A stretch of 54,304 bases of DNA from Flavobacteriales bacterium (GCA_022428285.1 JAKMCX010000182.1:1-54304); one strand, 5' to 3'; numbered from the stretch's first letter, positions 29,701 through 36,908 are shown. Notes: generated from the sequence alone by a model not told the origin. Translations and numbers: made by a program.

Positions 29701-31509
29701 GTGGTGCAGTTGGATGCCAACTGTGAGGCTGATCTGAGCACTGACGCACTGGGTTATGCTTCACACACCACGAGCGATGCTTGCGACAGTGATGTCACGG
29801 TGGACACCGATTTCTCGGACAGTGCCCCGGAGTATACCTGTGGTGGTGACGACGATCAGTTGGATGGAAGCTATGTCTTTACCCGTACGTTCAACTTCAC
29901 TGCGACCGATGACTGTGGCAACAGCACTTCCACGAGCGTGGATCAGCTGATCACGGTTCAGGACAATGTGAATCCTTCTCAAACCATCGAGACGCTTGAC
30001 CCTGTCACGCTTTACCTCGACGGTGCTTGCGAGACGGACCGCAGCGATGCAGCGACAGGAATCCCCGCCATCACGACGGATGACAACTGTGACAGCGACG
30101 TAGCCAACGTATTGACATTCACGGACACTCCAAACGTCCAGACTTGCAGCGATGGAGACAGCGCTGACGAGGGAAGCTATACGTTCACACGTACTTGGAC
30201 CAGCGTCGCGACGGATGACTGTGGCAACCAGAACACGGTGACCACCAGCCAGGACATCACAGTCCTCGACGAGATGGAGCCTCAGTTCACTTCCACATGC
30301 GACATCAGCAACGACGAAGTGGTGGAGTACGCCTGTGGTGACGACAACCAGAATGGCTTGAATGACATCTTTGACTTCATCCAGATTCCTGCAGCTTGCG
30401 ACGTTCAATACGGCGACAACTGTGACAGTGAAGTGACGTTGGAGTTCTCCTCTGTTGAGAGTGGTTACCTGCCTACGGCGGACATCGCCAACTTCTGCAT
30501 GCCATCTACGGTTGAGGCCATCGACAATGGAGAGACCTGTGACGATCGCGCCCCAGAAGTGGTGCGTTTGTTCAACTTCCCAGGAGCCGAGTCCTTCACC
30601 ATCGTCGAAGGCGGAAGCAGCATCATCGAGATCGCTCCAGACAGCACCATGCACATTGTGCTCGAGGTTGCGGACGTCAACGGAGACGGCTTCATCTTCG
30701 ACGCCATCTACGAAGGCGGACACGATTGGAACGAATGGCTCGCTGAGCCAGGCATGCACAACTACAAGAAGGACTGTGCAGACATCTTCCCAGGCATCGA
30801 AATCTGGACGGAGTGGGTCTACTACGTGATGGGCGCCGGTGGCACCATGACGGGTACCGGATCCTACGCCGGTTCTGAATTCACATTGCAGCACCAGCCG
30901 TTGAACGCTTACTACGGTCTCCAGATCGGTGAGGGCGCCAACAACAAGAACGAGAACTACGGTGGTAGCGCTTGGTTCTTCTACAGCGGTGAGCTCGTAG
31001 TGGATGGCATCAGCCAGGGCATCCTGTCTTCCAGTGGTGACATCTTCTTCGACATGGATTGCTGCCTCGGATGGCAGATCGATTACAGCTACACCATTAC
31101 CGATGATTGTGGAAACAGCACTGATTTCGACTACACCGATTTGGGTACTGGGGAGTTCGACAACCTCGACAACGTCACGGTCAGTGGCGGTCAGGGTGGA
31201 CACACCCCCATCGACATCACCGGTGGCGTGAGCAACCTGAAGGATCCCATCCGCATCACAGGATTGCAGCCTAACCCCACCAACGACTACAGCACACTCG
31301 GATTCGTGGTGACCAACAACATGCGCCTGCGCATCGACCTGTACACCATGGGAGGTCAATTCGTGCAGGAGTTGTTTGACGGCAACGCCTCTGAAGATGT
31401 TCAGTATGTGCTCGACATTGACGCCAACACGTTGTCCAGTGGAATGTATCAGGTGCGCCTGTCCAGTTCCGACTACATCGTGGTCAAGAAGCTCCTGGTT
31501 TCAGAGTGA
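23764..31509 (+). CDS. Giant secreted T9SS cargo: Cys-rich/calcium repeats, HYR-like repeats, type A sorting domain
   Basis: 2581 codons continuing the signal-peptide frame at 23180 after an apparent frameshift. Order: end of the N-terminal domain; ten Cys-rich units of the type GCxDxxACNYxxxATxxDGSC alternating with nine DCDGxCLNDxDxDGxCDEDE units (Asp-rich, thrombospondin-3-like calcium motifs); a linker domain; a first copy of a ~150-200 residue domain (ending near FSGWFSWSG); twelve HYR/Ig-like repeats of about 80-105 residues with DNCD, RTW-TATD-CGN and DxTAP motifs; a second copy of the duplicated domain (GSAWFFYSG); and a C-terminal T9SS type A sorting domain (LQPNPTNDYSTLGF to IVVKKLLVSE). 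The product is very acidic and Cys-rich, so it should be calcium-stiffened and disulfide-linked at the cell surface. Likely adhesin or matrix protein. The nearest downstream hairpin is a good terminator. Confidence 0.88.
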   Translation: MVGQFTTDGDLSGQLYCQVFIEGDGANEFRDTFFFGAGGPVLGCTDATACNYDELATDDDGSCEFPLDLYGSVYVDCDGACLSDSDADGTCDEDEVVGCQDEAACNYNPEATDAGTCEFAEAGLDCDGNCINDADGDQICDEDEVVGCEDETACNYNPEATDAGTCEFAEAGLDCDGNCLNDSDNDQVCDEDEIAGCQDSGACNYNPLATDDNGSCEFTSCAGCTNATACNYDDTATIDDGSCTFLDGICQTCEDGIIVDNDADGDDICDADESAGCTDPEACNNGPFTDTDNSTCTYPAGYPNNIVDCDGACLNDSDGDGVCDENEVAGCDDETACNFSASATDNDGSCEYPIDIFDVDYVDCDGACLNDEDGDGTCDEDELAGCTDPEACNPGDFTDTDDSFCVYPVGYPSNIVDCDGECLNDADTDGVCDEEEIAGCDDDTACNFSASATDNDGSCTYADTGYDCDGNCLEDTDEDGICDPFEIVGCQEEEACNYDPAATDSAPCEYPIDLYGLGYVDCAGGCLNDLDGDEICNEDEALAVTGGAIEVALEDGALIDSTAALLGTALETPSDFLVEGLILSGNGDLLVPANSDSDCGSLFLPVNAAWDEAGYNLNVLSEQVLGDLIVGHIFPELCELMTEGSVYSNYYGEEFTYTEAEGDARLVSASGDVYIIQNGAYQFNSNSYLYAIDRVIPLESADPCLGCASLNIDGDLADYEVECEGDLVAATAAAATAFACNDLELDNVVTVKNRTDGRNQICTGGGTTQAWNAITAGDDANFNNGPDALLQFYDINGDMSAGHYFIEDGDNGGVSFEQFENGTALMQGTVVDKNNNDLRLEIHLFFEGRAVGADWPGGFKNDYGCAVNTDLWTMYTLNNEASYAVGGPGAWDFGTLIHFNHQPASEYFGFQLGDGANNHNCDDNGFSGWFSWSGSIAGEDAMGFAGDVIATLEPSCDLPTDCMAGEYVEFHYIAFDEQCNVATEIVQTISRNDVTAPTYVSGGADLTLTCDESEQWLIDNPASDEVVLFSDNCDDSEYGCAAGFDPNTAGFADGNTVYVCVELVGETTASYTASSCRVLNRTWVATDCFGNQTYHVQAITIEDNTPPEVMVTAPSDLTLNVNGLCYVDLDPSNTGIAGTVYSDNCDLADTGLEHSDVIVDSVSTGCYSIIRTWTAMATDSCGNATVETDNQRIDIEDAIAPSFLAEGIDTLECDLWMDCSYEYLNSVGLVTALDNCELSHVDVECTPLSAGCWDDYIIDYTATDMCGNVSTFQQILIVTDRTSAEWTLASADYTLQCDDADLTGFVQHELGQFYAVPEFTPGDGMHAEAMDNCDAEAVVTYEDLILTTPCIQEYTIKRTYSTTDCSDNYTEHIQYITIEDTTAPEFTAFPADDTVECDAVPAIAPLSSLDAMDNCDSGPEIAFVEEVRTDGACEDTYTLTRTWQTSDCAGNVHLQSQTIEVQDTQAPSLSITCPAAILYTNVCFDGADLSIATNGEPSFVTSDNCDGNVTVEYTYSDTVVHLSTITDSDSDSDNQGNHLLTRTFTVTATDNCSNQTVQTCTQELTFTDTEAPMFDGNPDELYPAPITCGDMPDPYDTSVLPLHANDNCDTELSYNISMAFLTSGSCPGTYVRIWYVTDDSGNQSESAIQYVATVDTLAPEFDFCPEDIEVFLDENCTTDLSTDATGMATVTDNCDDNPQVTFEDIMFMDLPSEADTDGADYIYGDEDEDHNGSYQFTRVFSSMDACENQNWKSNSYCEHVITVTDAIEPSLTVDWPADRVELLNEACDADLSLDLVTAEASDNCDGTVIIVISHSDSAPIYSCVGDGAAEGNFTFTRTWTAVATDDSGNENVQTHDQMFTVNDEINPVVDISCPDTYATDLSADCTADTSPSAAGQATATATDNCDTDVSISITYADTDTMYTCSDADGLAEGSYTFTRTWTAVATDDCGNTDTETHVQTITVTDVTAPDLSAAAPADQVVQLDANCEADLSTDALGYASHTTSDACDSDVTVDTDFSDSAPEYTCGGDDDQLDGSYVFTRTFNFTATDDCGNSTSTSVDQLITVQDNVNPSQTIETLDPVTLYLDGACETDRSDAATGIPAITTDDNCDSDVANVLTFTDTPNVQTCSDGDSADEGSYTFTRTWTSVATDDCGNQNTVTTSQDITVLDEMEPQFTSTCDISNDEVVEYACGDDNQNGLNDIFDFIQIPAACDVQYGDNCDSEVTLEFSSVESGYLPTADIANFCMPSTVEAIDNGETCDDRAPEVVRLFNFPGAESFTIVEGGSSIIEIAPDSTMHIVLEVADVNGDGFIFDAIYEGGHDWNEWLAEPGMHNYKKDCADIFPGIEIWTEWVYYVMGAGGTMTGTGSYAGSEFTLQHQPLNAYYGLQIGEGANNKNENYGGSAWFFYSGELVVDGISQGILSSSGDIFFDMDCCLGWQIDYSYTITDDCGNSTDFDYTDLGTGEFDNLDNVTVSGGQGGHTPIDITGGVSNLKDPIRITGLQPNPTNDYSTLGFVVTNNMRLRIDLYTMGGQFVQELFDGNASEDVQYVLDIDANTLSSGMYQVRLSSSDYIVVKKLLVSE
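23890..25385 (+). repeat. Cys-rich and Asp-rich alternating repeat array in the giant protein
   Basis: Ten GCxDxxACNY-type units alternate with nine DCDGxCLNDxDxDG-type units. Unit length varies from about 35 to 65 codons. Regular Cys spacing suggests intra-unit disulfides; the DxDxDG runs suggest calcium binding. Confidence 0.88.
24049..24342 (+). repeat. Near-identical 147-bp tandem repeat
   Basis: Two adjacent 49-codon copies (24049-24195, 24196-24342) are highly similar even at third codon positions over their middle (the stretch coding NYNPEATDAGTCEFAEAGLD is almost unchanged), and a third, more diverged unit follows at 24343. This points to recent duplication inside the Cys-rich array. 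Confidence 0.85.
25978..26590 (+). repeat. Duplicated domain of the giant protein, copy 1
   Basis: Encodes a beta-rich domain with LLQFYDINGDMSAGHYF, LIHFNHQPASEYFGFQLG and GANNHN before GFSGWFSWSG. The closing half matches a second copy at about 30560-31010 (HQP-x4-Y-x-G-Q-x-G-x-GANN then WF-x-x-SG), so it flanks the HYR-like array on the N-terminal side. Boundaries are approximate. Confidence 0.6.
26738..30285 (+). repeat. Array of twelve HYR/Ig-like repeats in the giant protein
   Basis: Twelve units of roughly 80-105 codons. Each has a starting DxTAP/DNxNP-type boundary, a DNCD loop, an R-T-W/F strand, a TDxCGN loop and a closing I-x-V-x-D. Units 9-12 are most alike (GSYTFTRTWTAVATDDCGN type), suggesting later expansion at the C-terminal end. 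The array would form a long stalk. Confidence 0.85.
28342..28361 (+). repeat. GACTCC hexanucleotide microsatellite
   Basis: Three exact GACTCC units plus a partial one encode DSDSDSD inside HYR-like unit 6. Changes in copy number would keep the frame. Confidence 0.85.
30560..31010 (+). repeat. Duplicated domain of the giant protein, copy 2
   Basis: Contains LQHQPLNAYYGLQIGEGANN and then GSAWFFYSG, matching the closing half of copy 1 at 25978-26590. It lies between the HYR-like array and the sorting domain. Boundaries are approximate. Confidence 0.6.
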
Positions 31510-31550
31510 TTCCAGACTAGAGGAAAGCGTTTCACCAAATCGCTTGAGGC

Positions 31551-31587
31551 GGAAGCCGCTCCCGAGAGGGGGCGGCTTCCTGCGTTT
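31551..31587 (+). terminator. Terminator hairpin after the giant gene
   Basis: A 13-bp stem (31551-31563 with 31568-31580, one G-U pair) closed by GAGA, a GNRA-type loop, 41 bp after the stop codon. The U-run is weak (TGCGTTT), so efficiency is uncertain. Confidence 0.65.
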
Positions 31588-31607
31588 CAGGGGCTACCTT
31601 CCCGCCG

Positions 31608-32651
31608 ATGTCGCAGACAGGCCCTACACGTGTCCTCGTCGTCCGGTTCTCCAGCATGGGAGATGTGATCCTCACATCCCCTGTGGTGCGCGCCTTGCAC
31701 GCCATGTTGGAGGGAGAGGTCGAGGTGCATTTTCTGACCAAGTCGGCCTTTGCAGCAGCCGTTGAGGGCCTGCCCGGTGTGCATCAGGTGTGGACGATCG
31801 ACAAGACCACTGCAGAAGTAGAGGCGGCGCTTTTGGAAGTGGGCTTCCATTATGTCATCGACCTGCACGCCAATGCCCGCTCAGGTTTTATCAAAAGGGC
31901 CCTTCGGAAGGAAAACACACTCGACCTGACGGTCGACAAGAAAAGCCTCGACAAGATTTTGCTCGTTCGGTTTGGCCTTGACAGGTTGAGGGGAGAGCAC
32001 GTGGTCGAGCGTTACTTGAAAACCCTCTCGCCATTTGGTAGTGCGCTGTCTGCCCTGGGTGGATGCGACGATGTCGGGGGGCTGGCACTGCCGGTGGCCG
32101 CGCCCAAAGAGGGGTCGGAGGGGGCGCATTTGGACAGCGGTCGCGTAGTACTGGCACTGGGAGCGGCACATGAAGGCAAGGCCATTCCAAAGCACCATTG
32201 GCGCGCCATTCTGACGCATCTAACGGCGCAAGGGAGGGCGGTAGACCTCATAGGCGGTCCCGTTGAGGCGGCCCTGGCTTCAGAACTTGTAGCGTTGTTT
32301 GAAGACGGCGACGTCAAGAACCACTGTGGTGTGGCGTCGTGGTCAGAGACCTTTGCAGTGATTGGAAAAGGGGCGTTGTTGGTTGCAGGAGATACCGGAG
32401 CCATGCATGCCGGCGCGGCCCTTCAGGTGCCGATGGTGGTCGTTTGGGGGTGCACCTCTCCGGCGCTGGGCATGGGCCCTTGGATGCCCCATCCCAGCAC
32501 GGTGCAACTCGAGCCCGAAGGCCCAGAGCGCAACAGGCCCTGCAGCCGGTTAGGAGACCGGTGCAGGCACAAGGTCAAATGTCCGGAGCGCGTCTCACCA
32601 GAGCGCACCATAGCCGCAATGGAGTCCGTGCTCAAACAAACAGCGCCCTGA
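31608..32651 (+). CDS. Glycosyltransferase family 9 (heptosyltransferase-like)
   Basis: 347 residues with the GT-B fold of ADP-heptose:LPS heptosyltransferases. Seen: RVLVVRFSSMGDVILTSPVV at the N-terminus, DLHANARS, ALGAAHEGKAIPKHHW, and the donor site with GDTGAMHAGAAL and VVWGCTSP. The C-terminal Cys cluster (RPCSRLGDRCRHKVKC) is usual in Bacteroidota members. Probably acts in LPS core synthesis at the inner membrane; exact sugar unknown. Its 3' end overlaps the convergent thioesterase by 20 bp. Confidence 0.9.
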   Translation: MSQTGPTRVLVVRFSSMGDVILTSPVVRALHAMLEGEVEVHFLTKSAFAAAVEGLPGVHQVWTIDKTTAEVEAALLEVGFHYVIDLHANARSGFIKRALRKENTLDLTVDKKSLDKILLVRFGLDRLRGEHVVERYLKTLSPFGSALSALGGCDDVGGLALPVAAPKEGSEGAHLDSGRVVLALGAAHEGKAIPKHHWRAILTHLTAQGRAVDLIGGPVEAALASELVALFEDGDVKNHCGVASWSETFAVIGKGALLVAGDTGAMHAGAALQVPMVVVWGCTSPALGMGPWMPHPSTVQLEPEGPERNRPCSRLGDRCRHKVKCPERVSPERTIAAMESVLKQTAP

Positions 32652-33147
32652 GCTCGGTGGCGTCTTGAGGGTTCATTTTACCTGCCAGAATCAAGCGGAG
32701 CTGACGCCGGCGCAAGGCGCCATCAAAGCGGTCCTTTTCTTCCTCCGTTTCCGGAATCAGTTCGGGGATGCCAATCGGCGCCCCCAGTTGATCGACCGCC
32801 ACAAACGTGTACATGGCTTCGTTTGATTTGGAGCGTTCGCCCGTGGCATTGTCCTCCACAAAAACCTCCATGAACACCTCCATGGAGCTGCTGAAGGCGC
32901 GGCTGACCTTGGCTTCAATGGTAACGGTGTCTCCGAGGCGAATGGGCCGGTCGAAGGAAACGTTGTTGACCGCAGCTGTGACCACCACCCTGCGACAGTG
33001 GCGGTTTGCGCTGATGGCCGATGCGATGTCCATCCAGTTCAAGAGTTGTCCGCCCATGAGGTTGCCCAAAACGTTGGTGTCGTTGGGCAGCACAATGTGG
33101 GTGGTCGTGGCGAAGCTGTCCTTCGCGTGGCGTGTTTTTGGAGCCAT
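32632..33147 (-). CDS. Hotdog-fold acyl-CoA thioesterase
   Basis: 171 residues, one hotdog domain with the family motif NVLGNLMGGQLLNWMDIASA holding the catalytic Asp, and VSFDRPIRLGDTVTIEAKV on the central strands. Resembles YciA/BACH-type acyl-CoA hydrolases, which release fatty acids from CoA. Start at ATG 33147 (MAPKTRHAKDSF) matches the family; 21 extra upstream codons look unlikely. Convergent with the GT9 gene and divergent from hemJ. Confidence 0.9.
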   Translation of the reverse strand: MAPKTRHAKDSFATTTHIVLPNDTNVLGNLMGGQLLNWMDIASAISANRHCRRVVVTAAVNNVSFDRPIRLGDTVTIEAKVSRAFSSSMEVFMEVFVEDNATGERSKSNEAMYTFVAVDQLGAPIGIPELIPETEEEKDRFDGALRRRQLRLILAGKMNPQDATELRALFV

Positions 33148-33227
33148 AATGGGCGCTTGTTGCCCTGCAAAGGTCGGTCTGTAATGGGCATGCTCGGAAA
33201 ACGACAACACTCCTTCACCTTTGCACC

Positions 33228-33782
33228 ATGACGTACGACGTCCTCAAGGCCCTCCATATCATATTCGTTGTGACCTGGTTCGCAGGATTGTTCTACCTGT
33301 TCCGCCTCTTTATCTATCACCGCGAGGCCCTCGACAAGCCGGCTGCTGAACGCGACGTTCTCGTCCCCCAGTTCCGCATTATGGAACGCAGGCTTTGGGC
33401 GGCGATCACTTTGCCGAGTGGGGTCCTTGCCACAGGATTCGGAACCGCGCTCATCGTATGGAACCCGGTGTGGTTGTCCATGCCATTCATGTGGGTCAAG
33501 CTCGGTTTTGTAGGGCTGCTTTGGGCATACATGGCACTGGGTCGGCGGATTTTAGGCCAATGCCAAAATGGCGAGCTGACAGCCAGTTCCATGAGGCTGC
33601 GCTTCCTCAATGAAGTCCCAACCGTCATTCTGATCGCCGTCATTTTCCTCATCGTCCTTCGCGATGCAGTGGGTTGGATTTGGGGCGTCGGAGGCATCTT
33701 GGGACTGGCGTTGTTGCTCACTTTTGCGATTAAACGCTACCAAAGGGCGCGCAGTGGAAGGACCACTGGAGACGGGACTTAA
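33228..33782 (+). CDS. hemJ: Protoporphyrinogen oxidase HemJ-type membrane protein
   Basis: 184 residues with four to five membrane segments. The N-terminal LKALHIIFVVTWFAGLFYL with its conserved His, the FRIMERRLW segment and RFLNEVPTVILIAVIFLIV are signatures of the HemJ family (formerly UPF0093), which oxidises protoporphyrinogen IX in heme synthesis in bacteria lacking HemG/HemY. It precedes tatD by 10 bp and is likely co-transcribed. Confidence 0.88.
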   Translation: MTYDVLKALHIIFVVTWFAGLFYLFRLFIYHREALDKPAAERDVLVPQFRIMERRLWAAITLPSGVLATGFGTALIVWNPVWLSMPFMWVKLGFVGLLWAYMALGRRILGQCQNGELTASSMRLRFLNEVPTVILIAVIFLIVLRDAVGWIWGVGGILGLALLLTFAIKRYQRARSGRTTGDGT

Positions 33783-33792
33783 TTTTGTGGTG

Positions 33793-34605
33793 ATGGACGA
33801 CGCTCCCAAGCTCAATTGGATAGACACGCATTGTCATGCCTACGCGGCTGCGTTCGACGAGGACCGCGGGGCAGCCGTGCAGCGCGCATTCGATGCTGGC
33901 GTGGAGCGGATTTTGTTGCCCAACATTGATGCGGCAAGTGTCGGTCCCCTCTTGGAATTGGTCGCGGCGCATCCCGGTCGGTGTTTTCCCATGATGGGGC
34001 TGCACCCATGTCACGTAGAAGACGATTGGGAATCAGAATGCACGCCCATTCTGGAAGCACTCAATGCCGAGCCGTGTATCGCCGTGGGCGAGATCGGAAT
34101 GGACCTGTTCAGGGGAAAGAAGACCCGCCTGGCGCAAATCGATGCCTTTCACCGTCAAATCGGTTGGGCATTGGAGCGTGACCTTCCCGTTGTCTTGCAT
34201 GTGCGAGAGGCATTTGAAGACACTTTTGAGGTGCTGGATCAATACGCCAACACGCCCCTTCGCGGGGTCTTCCATTGTTTTACAGGCGGGCAAGCCGAGG
34301 TCGAGAAAATCGCGGGTTACGGATCGTTTTGCTTTGGTTTGGGGGGCGTCACCACCTTTAGAAAGGCCGGGATGGAAGCTGTGATTCCACACATTCCTGA
34401 AGACCGCATAGTCTTGGAAACAGACAGCCCTTACCTCGCACCGGTGCCACACCGCGGAAAGCGCAATGAGCCGTCGTACACCACCTTGGTTGGACAAAGG
34501 GTGGCCGATGTGTTGGAGCGCCCTGTTGCCGAGGTGGCGGCACTTTCCACAGCCAATGCAGAGCGCCTGTTCCGTTTGGCAGAATTCCACCCCTCCGCAT
34601 CATGA
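33793..34605 (+). CDS. TatD-family metal-dependent deoxyribonuclease
   Basis: 270 residues. Metal ligands are all visible: WIDTHCHAY, Glu in VGEIGMDLF, His in PVVLHVREAF, His in FHCFTGG, and Asp in ETDSPYLAP. TIM-barrel hydrolase of the TatD type, involved in DNA trimming or repair. Start ATG 33793 (MDDAPKLNW) is close to the first motif; a longer frame running back over hemJ is rejected. Overlaps ansA by ATGA. Confidence 0.93.
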   Translation: MDDAPKLNWIDTHCHAYAAAFDEDRGAAVQRAFDAGVERILLPNIDAASVGPLLELVAAHPGRCFPMMGLHPCHVEDDWESECTPILEALNAEPCIAVGEIGMDLFRGKKTRLAQIDAFHRQIGWALERDLPVVLHVREAFEDTFEVLDQYANTPLRGVFHCFTGGQAEVEKIAGYGSFCFGLGGVTTFRKAGMEAVIPHIPEDRIVLETDSPYLAPVPHRGKRNEPSYTTLVGQRVADVLERPVAEVAALSTANAERLFRLAEFHPSAS

Positions 34606-35648
34606 CGCCTGCCCGCATCCTTCTGGTATACACTGGTGGAACCATCGGTTCATTCGAGGATCCGGAAACAGGAGCGTTGCGCCCGTTTGACTTCGATCAT
34701 TTGCGCTCGCGGGTGCCCGAAATTGATGCGCTCGAGGTGTCGTTGGATTTCGAACCCATGGCGCCCATCGACAGCAGTGACATGTCCATTGAGCGCTGGG
34801 GTGAATTGGCGCGGTTGCTGTTCCACCGCAGGGAACGTTACGATGGATTTGTGGTGTTGCACGGCACGGATACCATGGCTTATTCGGCGAGCGCCCTGAG
34901 CTACATGCTGCCCAACTTTGGCAAGCCGATTGTATTGACCGGCAGCCAGCTGCCCATTGGTGTGGTCCGCACCGACGGCAAAGAGAACCTCCTCACCGCC
35001 ATAGAAATCGCAGGCACGTGGGATTCAGCAGATCCAGAGCGCGGTCCACTGGTGCGCGAGGTCGTGATCTATTTCGGTGACGAGCTCATGCGCGGAAACC
35101 GCTCCCACAAGCAGGACGCCGAGGGGTTTCAGGCCTTGGTGAGTCCCAATTTCCCCGCTTTGGGCGAAGTGGGTGTGCACGTTCGGTTCAGGCGGGACCT
35201 CCTGCTCCGGCCGCGCGGAGAAGCGCGCTTGTTGGAGGAGTTGGATCCTGGCGTGACCGTGGTCCATTTGATCCCAGGCATGACACCAGAGGCGCTCTCC
35301 CATCAACTGTGCATCCCCGGACTCAGGGCGGCAGTATTGAGAACATACGGTTCGGGCAATGCTCCACGAGATCCTTTGTTTCTCGGAATCTTAACCGCGG
35401 CCCAGGAAAGGGGCATCTTTCTGGTCAATGTGACCCAGTGTTCTGTGGGGTCGGTCGATGCCAACCGCTATGTCACAGGAGCGGGATTGACCCGCATCGG
35501 TGTGGAGCCCAGTTTGGACATCACTTTGGAAGGAGCGGTGACCAAGTTGATGGTTTTGGCTGCACTGCATCCCGACCGCGAGTCGCTCAGGGCCGCCTTC
35601 AAAATGGACCTGGCTGGGGAGCAAACCCCGGCGGACACCATACGCTGA
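34602..35648 (+). CDS. ansA: Type I L-asparaginase
   Basis: 348 residues, cytosolic-type asparaginase with no signal peptide. Catalytic motifs: LLVYTGGTIGS (first Thr) and VLHGTDTMAYSASALSYM (second Thr with Asp), then VLTGSQLPIG. Hydrolyses asparagine to aspartate and ammonia. The start is set by an ATGA overlap with tatD. Last gene of the probable hemJ-tatD-ansA run. Confidence 0.94.
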   Translation: MTPARILLVYTGGTIGSFEDPETGALRPFDFDHLRSRVPEIDALEVSLDFEPMAPIDSSDMSIERWGELARLLFHRRERYDGFVVLHGTDTMAYSASALSYMLPNFGKPIVLTGSQLPIGVVRTDGKENLLTAIEIAGTWDSADPERGPLVREVVIYFGDELMRGNRSHKQDAEGFQALVSPNFPALGEVGVHVRFRRDLLLRPRGEARLLEELDPGVTVVHLIPGMTPEALSHQLCIPGLRAAVLRTYGSGNAPRDPLFLGILTAAQERGIFLVNVTQCSVGSVDANRYVTGAGLTRIGVEPSLDITLEGAVTKLMVLAALHPDRESLRAAFKMDLAGEQTPADTIR

Positions 35649-35677
35649 GTCCCCGCAGCATTTCCACCGCTAGAGGG

Positions 35678-35710
35678 TTGCTCATCGCGTTGGATTATGG
35701 GGTAACTTGC
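35678..35710 (+). promoter_or_regulatory. Possible promoter of tRNA-Ser
   Basis: TTG at 35678-35680, a 22-bp spacer and TAACTTGC at 35703-35710. The match to the TAnnTTTG box is partial. Predicted start is about 27 bases before the tRNA. Confidence 0.3.
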
Positions 35711-35743
35711 GCGCCCATTCAGTGAGAGAAGTCGAACTGATCA

Positions 35744-35831
35744 GGAGAGGTGGCCGAGTGGCTTAAGGCGCACGCTTGGAAAGCGTGTATACTCCAAAAG
35801 GGTATCCGGGGTTCGAATCCCCGTCTCTCCG
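35744..35831 (+). tRNA. tRNA-Ser (GGA)
   Basis: Class II cloverleaf: acceptor GGAGAGG / TCTCTCC with discriminator G, anticodon GGA in CTTGGAAAG, a long variable arm (TATACTCCAAAAGGGTATC) and T-arm GGGGTTCGAATCCCC. Confidence 0.95.
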
Positions 35832-35841
35832 CAACAGAAGC

Positions 35842-35867
35842 AGCCGGCGTTACCACGCCGGCTTTTT
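35842..35867 (+). terminator. Rho-independent terminator after tRNA-Ser
   Basis: Stem AGCCGGCGT (35842-35850) / ACGCCGGCT (35855-35863), loop TACC, then a T-run through 35867. Confidence 0.88.
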
Positions 35868-35960
35868 CATGACCGCTCGTTTCCATGATGTCAATGGCAG
35901 GGACACCGTTCTTCAACTAGATGAAGAACGTGGAGGACATCTCCCCTGTATCTTTAATTC

Positions 35961-36908
35961 ATGTTGCGAAGAAGATTCATCAAGGGCTCCGCCATTGTGG
36001 GCGCAGCGGCGACGGTCCCCCATTGGTTGAGGGCCGCCTCCGGCATGTGGGGTGAGGGCGGAGAACGCAAAGTGGCCCAGGTTTTGGAGTGCCAGCGCAC
36101 CATGGTTCAAAACGTACCAGTGCTGCGCGGTTTCGCAGGAGACCATACCGACCTGGTGTCTCCGTTTGTGATGCTCGATGAGTTTGGTCCACTCCAGATT
36201 GATCCCGGCACGCTCGGCATGGACATCAAGGCGCATCCCCACGCGGGGGTGGCACCGACCACGTATTTGCTTTCTGGCAGCGGCCGGCACACCGACAGCT
36301 TGGACAACGACTTGATATACCGCGAAGGTCAATTCATGGTGTTCAGCTCTGGACGCGGTGCCGTGCACGAAGAGGTGAGCAGCATGGAAATTCGAAGAGA
36401 TGGCGGCGTTGTGCACGGTTTTCAAATCTGGTTGAACCTGCCCGCGGCCCAAAAATTCAGCACTCCGTTGACCACGCTGCGCGACAAAACGGATTTCCCC
36501 ATTGTCGAAACCGATGACTACCGCATCAAGGTGGTCATGGGCGAAGCTTTTGGAGCGGCTTCTCCCACAGAATTGCACAGCCCCGCATTTTACCACCATG
36601 TCCAACTCAAGGCAGGGGCGCGGTTGGACCTTCCTGTGGATCCTCGGCACAACGCTTTTCTGCACATGATCGATGGAAAATTGGAGGTTGAAGGGCAGCG
36701 CGAATTGGCGAAACAACAGTTGGCCCTGTACCACAGGGGCGGGGATGTGCTTCGATTCTACAGCGGATCGGGGGCTGAATTTTTGGTGTTGGGAGGCCAG
36801 CCATTGGACGAGCCTGTGGTCTCATATGGCCCCTTTGTCATGAACAACCGCGCTCAAATTCAGCGTTGTATCGCCGATTACCAAGCCGGCAGAATGGGCG
36901 AGTTGTAA
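35961..36908 (+). CDS. Pirin-family cupin protein with Tat-type signal
   Basis: 315 residues, two cupin domains. The first has the metal-binding HPHAGVAPTTYLLSG and the segment FMVFSSGRGAVHEEVS; YHRGGDVLRFYSGSGAEFLVLGG lies in the second. Pirins are iron-binding proteins, some with quercetinase activity. The N-terminus MLRRRFIKGSAIVGAAATVP has a twin-arginine motif before a hydrophobic stretch, so this one is probably exported folded with its metal, unlike most cytosolic pirins. Monocistronic between tRNA-Ser and the exb operon. Confidence 0.88.
   Translation: MLRRRFIKGSAIVGAAATVPHWLRAASGMWGEGGERKVAQVLECQRTMVQNVPVLRGFAGDHTDLVSPFVMLDEFGPLQIDPGTLGMDIKAHPHAGVAPTTYLLSGSGRHTDSLDNDLIYREGQFMVFSSGRGAVHEEVSSMEIRRDGGVVHGFQIWLNLPAAQKFSTPLTTLRDKTDFPIVETDDYRIKVVMGEAFGAASPTELHSPAFYHHVQLKAGARLDLPVDPRHNAFLHMIDGKLEVEGQRELAKQQLALYHRGGDVLRFYSGSGAEFLVLGGQPLDEPVVSYGPFVMNNRAQIQRCIADYQAGRMGEL

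Noticed and set aside
23890-30285. CRISPR-like array
   Set aside because: Repeats are long, in frame and encode protein domains; there are no short identical repeats with unique spacers.
29761-31359. 532-codon open frame on the minus strand
   Set aside because: Antisense to the giant gene. It exists because Asp/Cys/Gly-rich codons leave few stops on the other strand; the plus strand carries clear repeats and a sorting domain.
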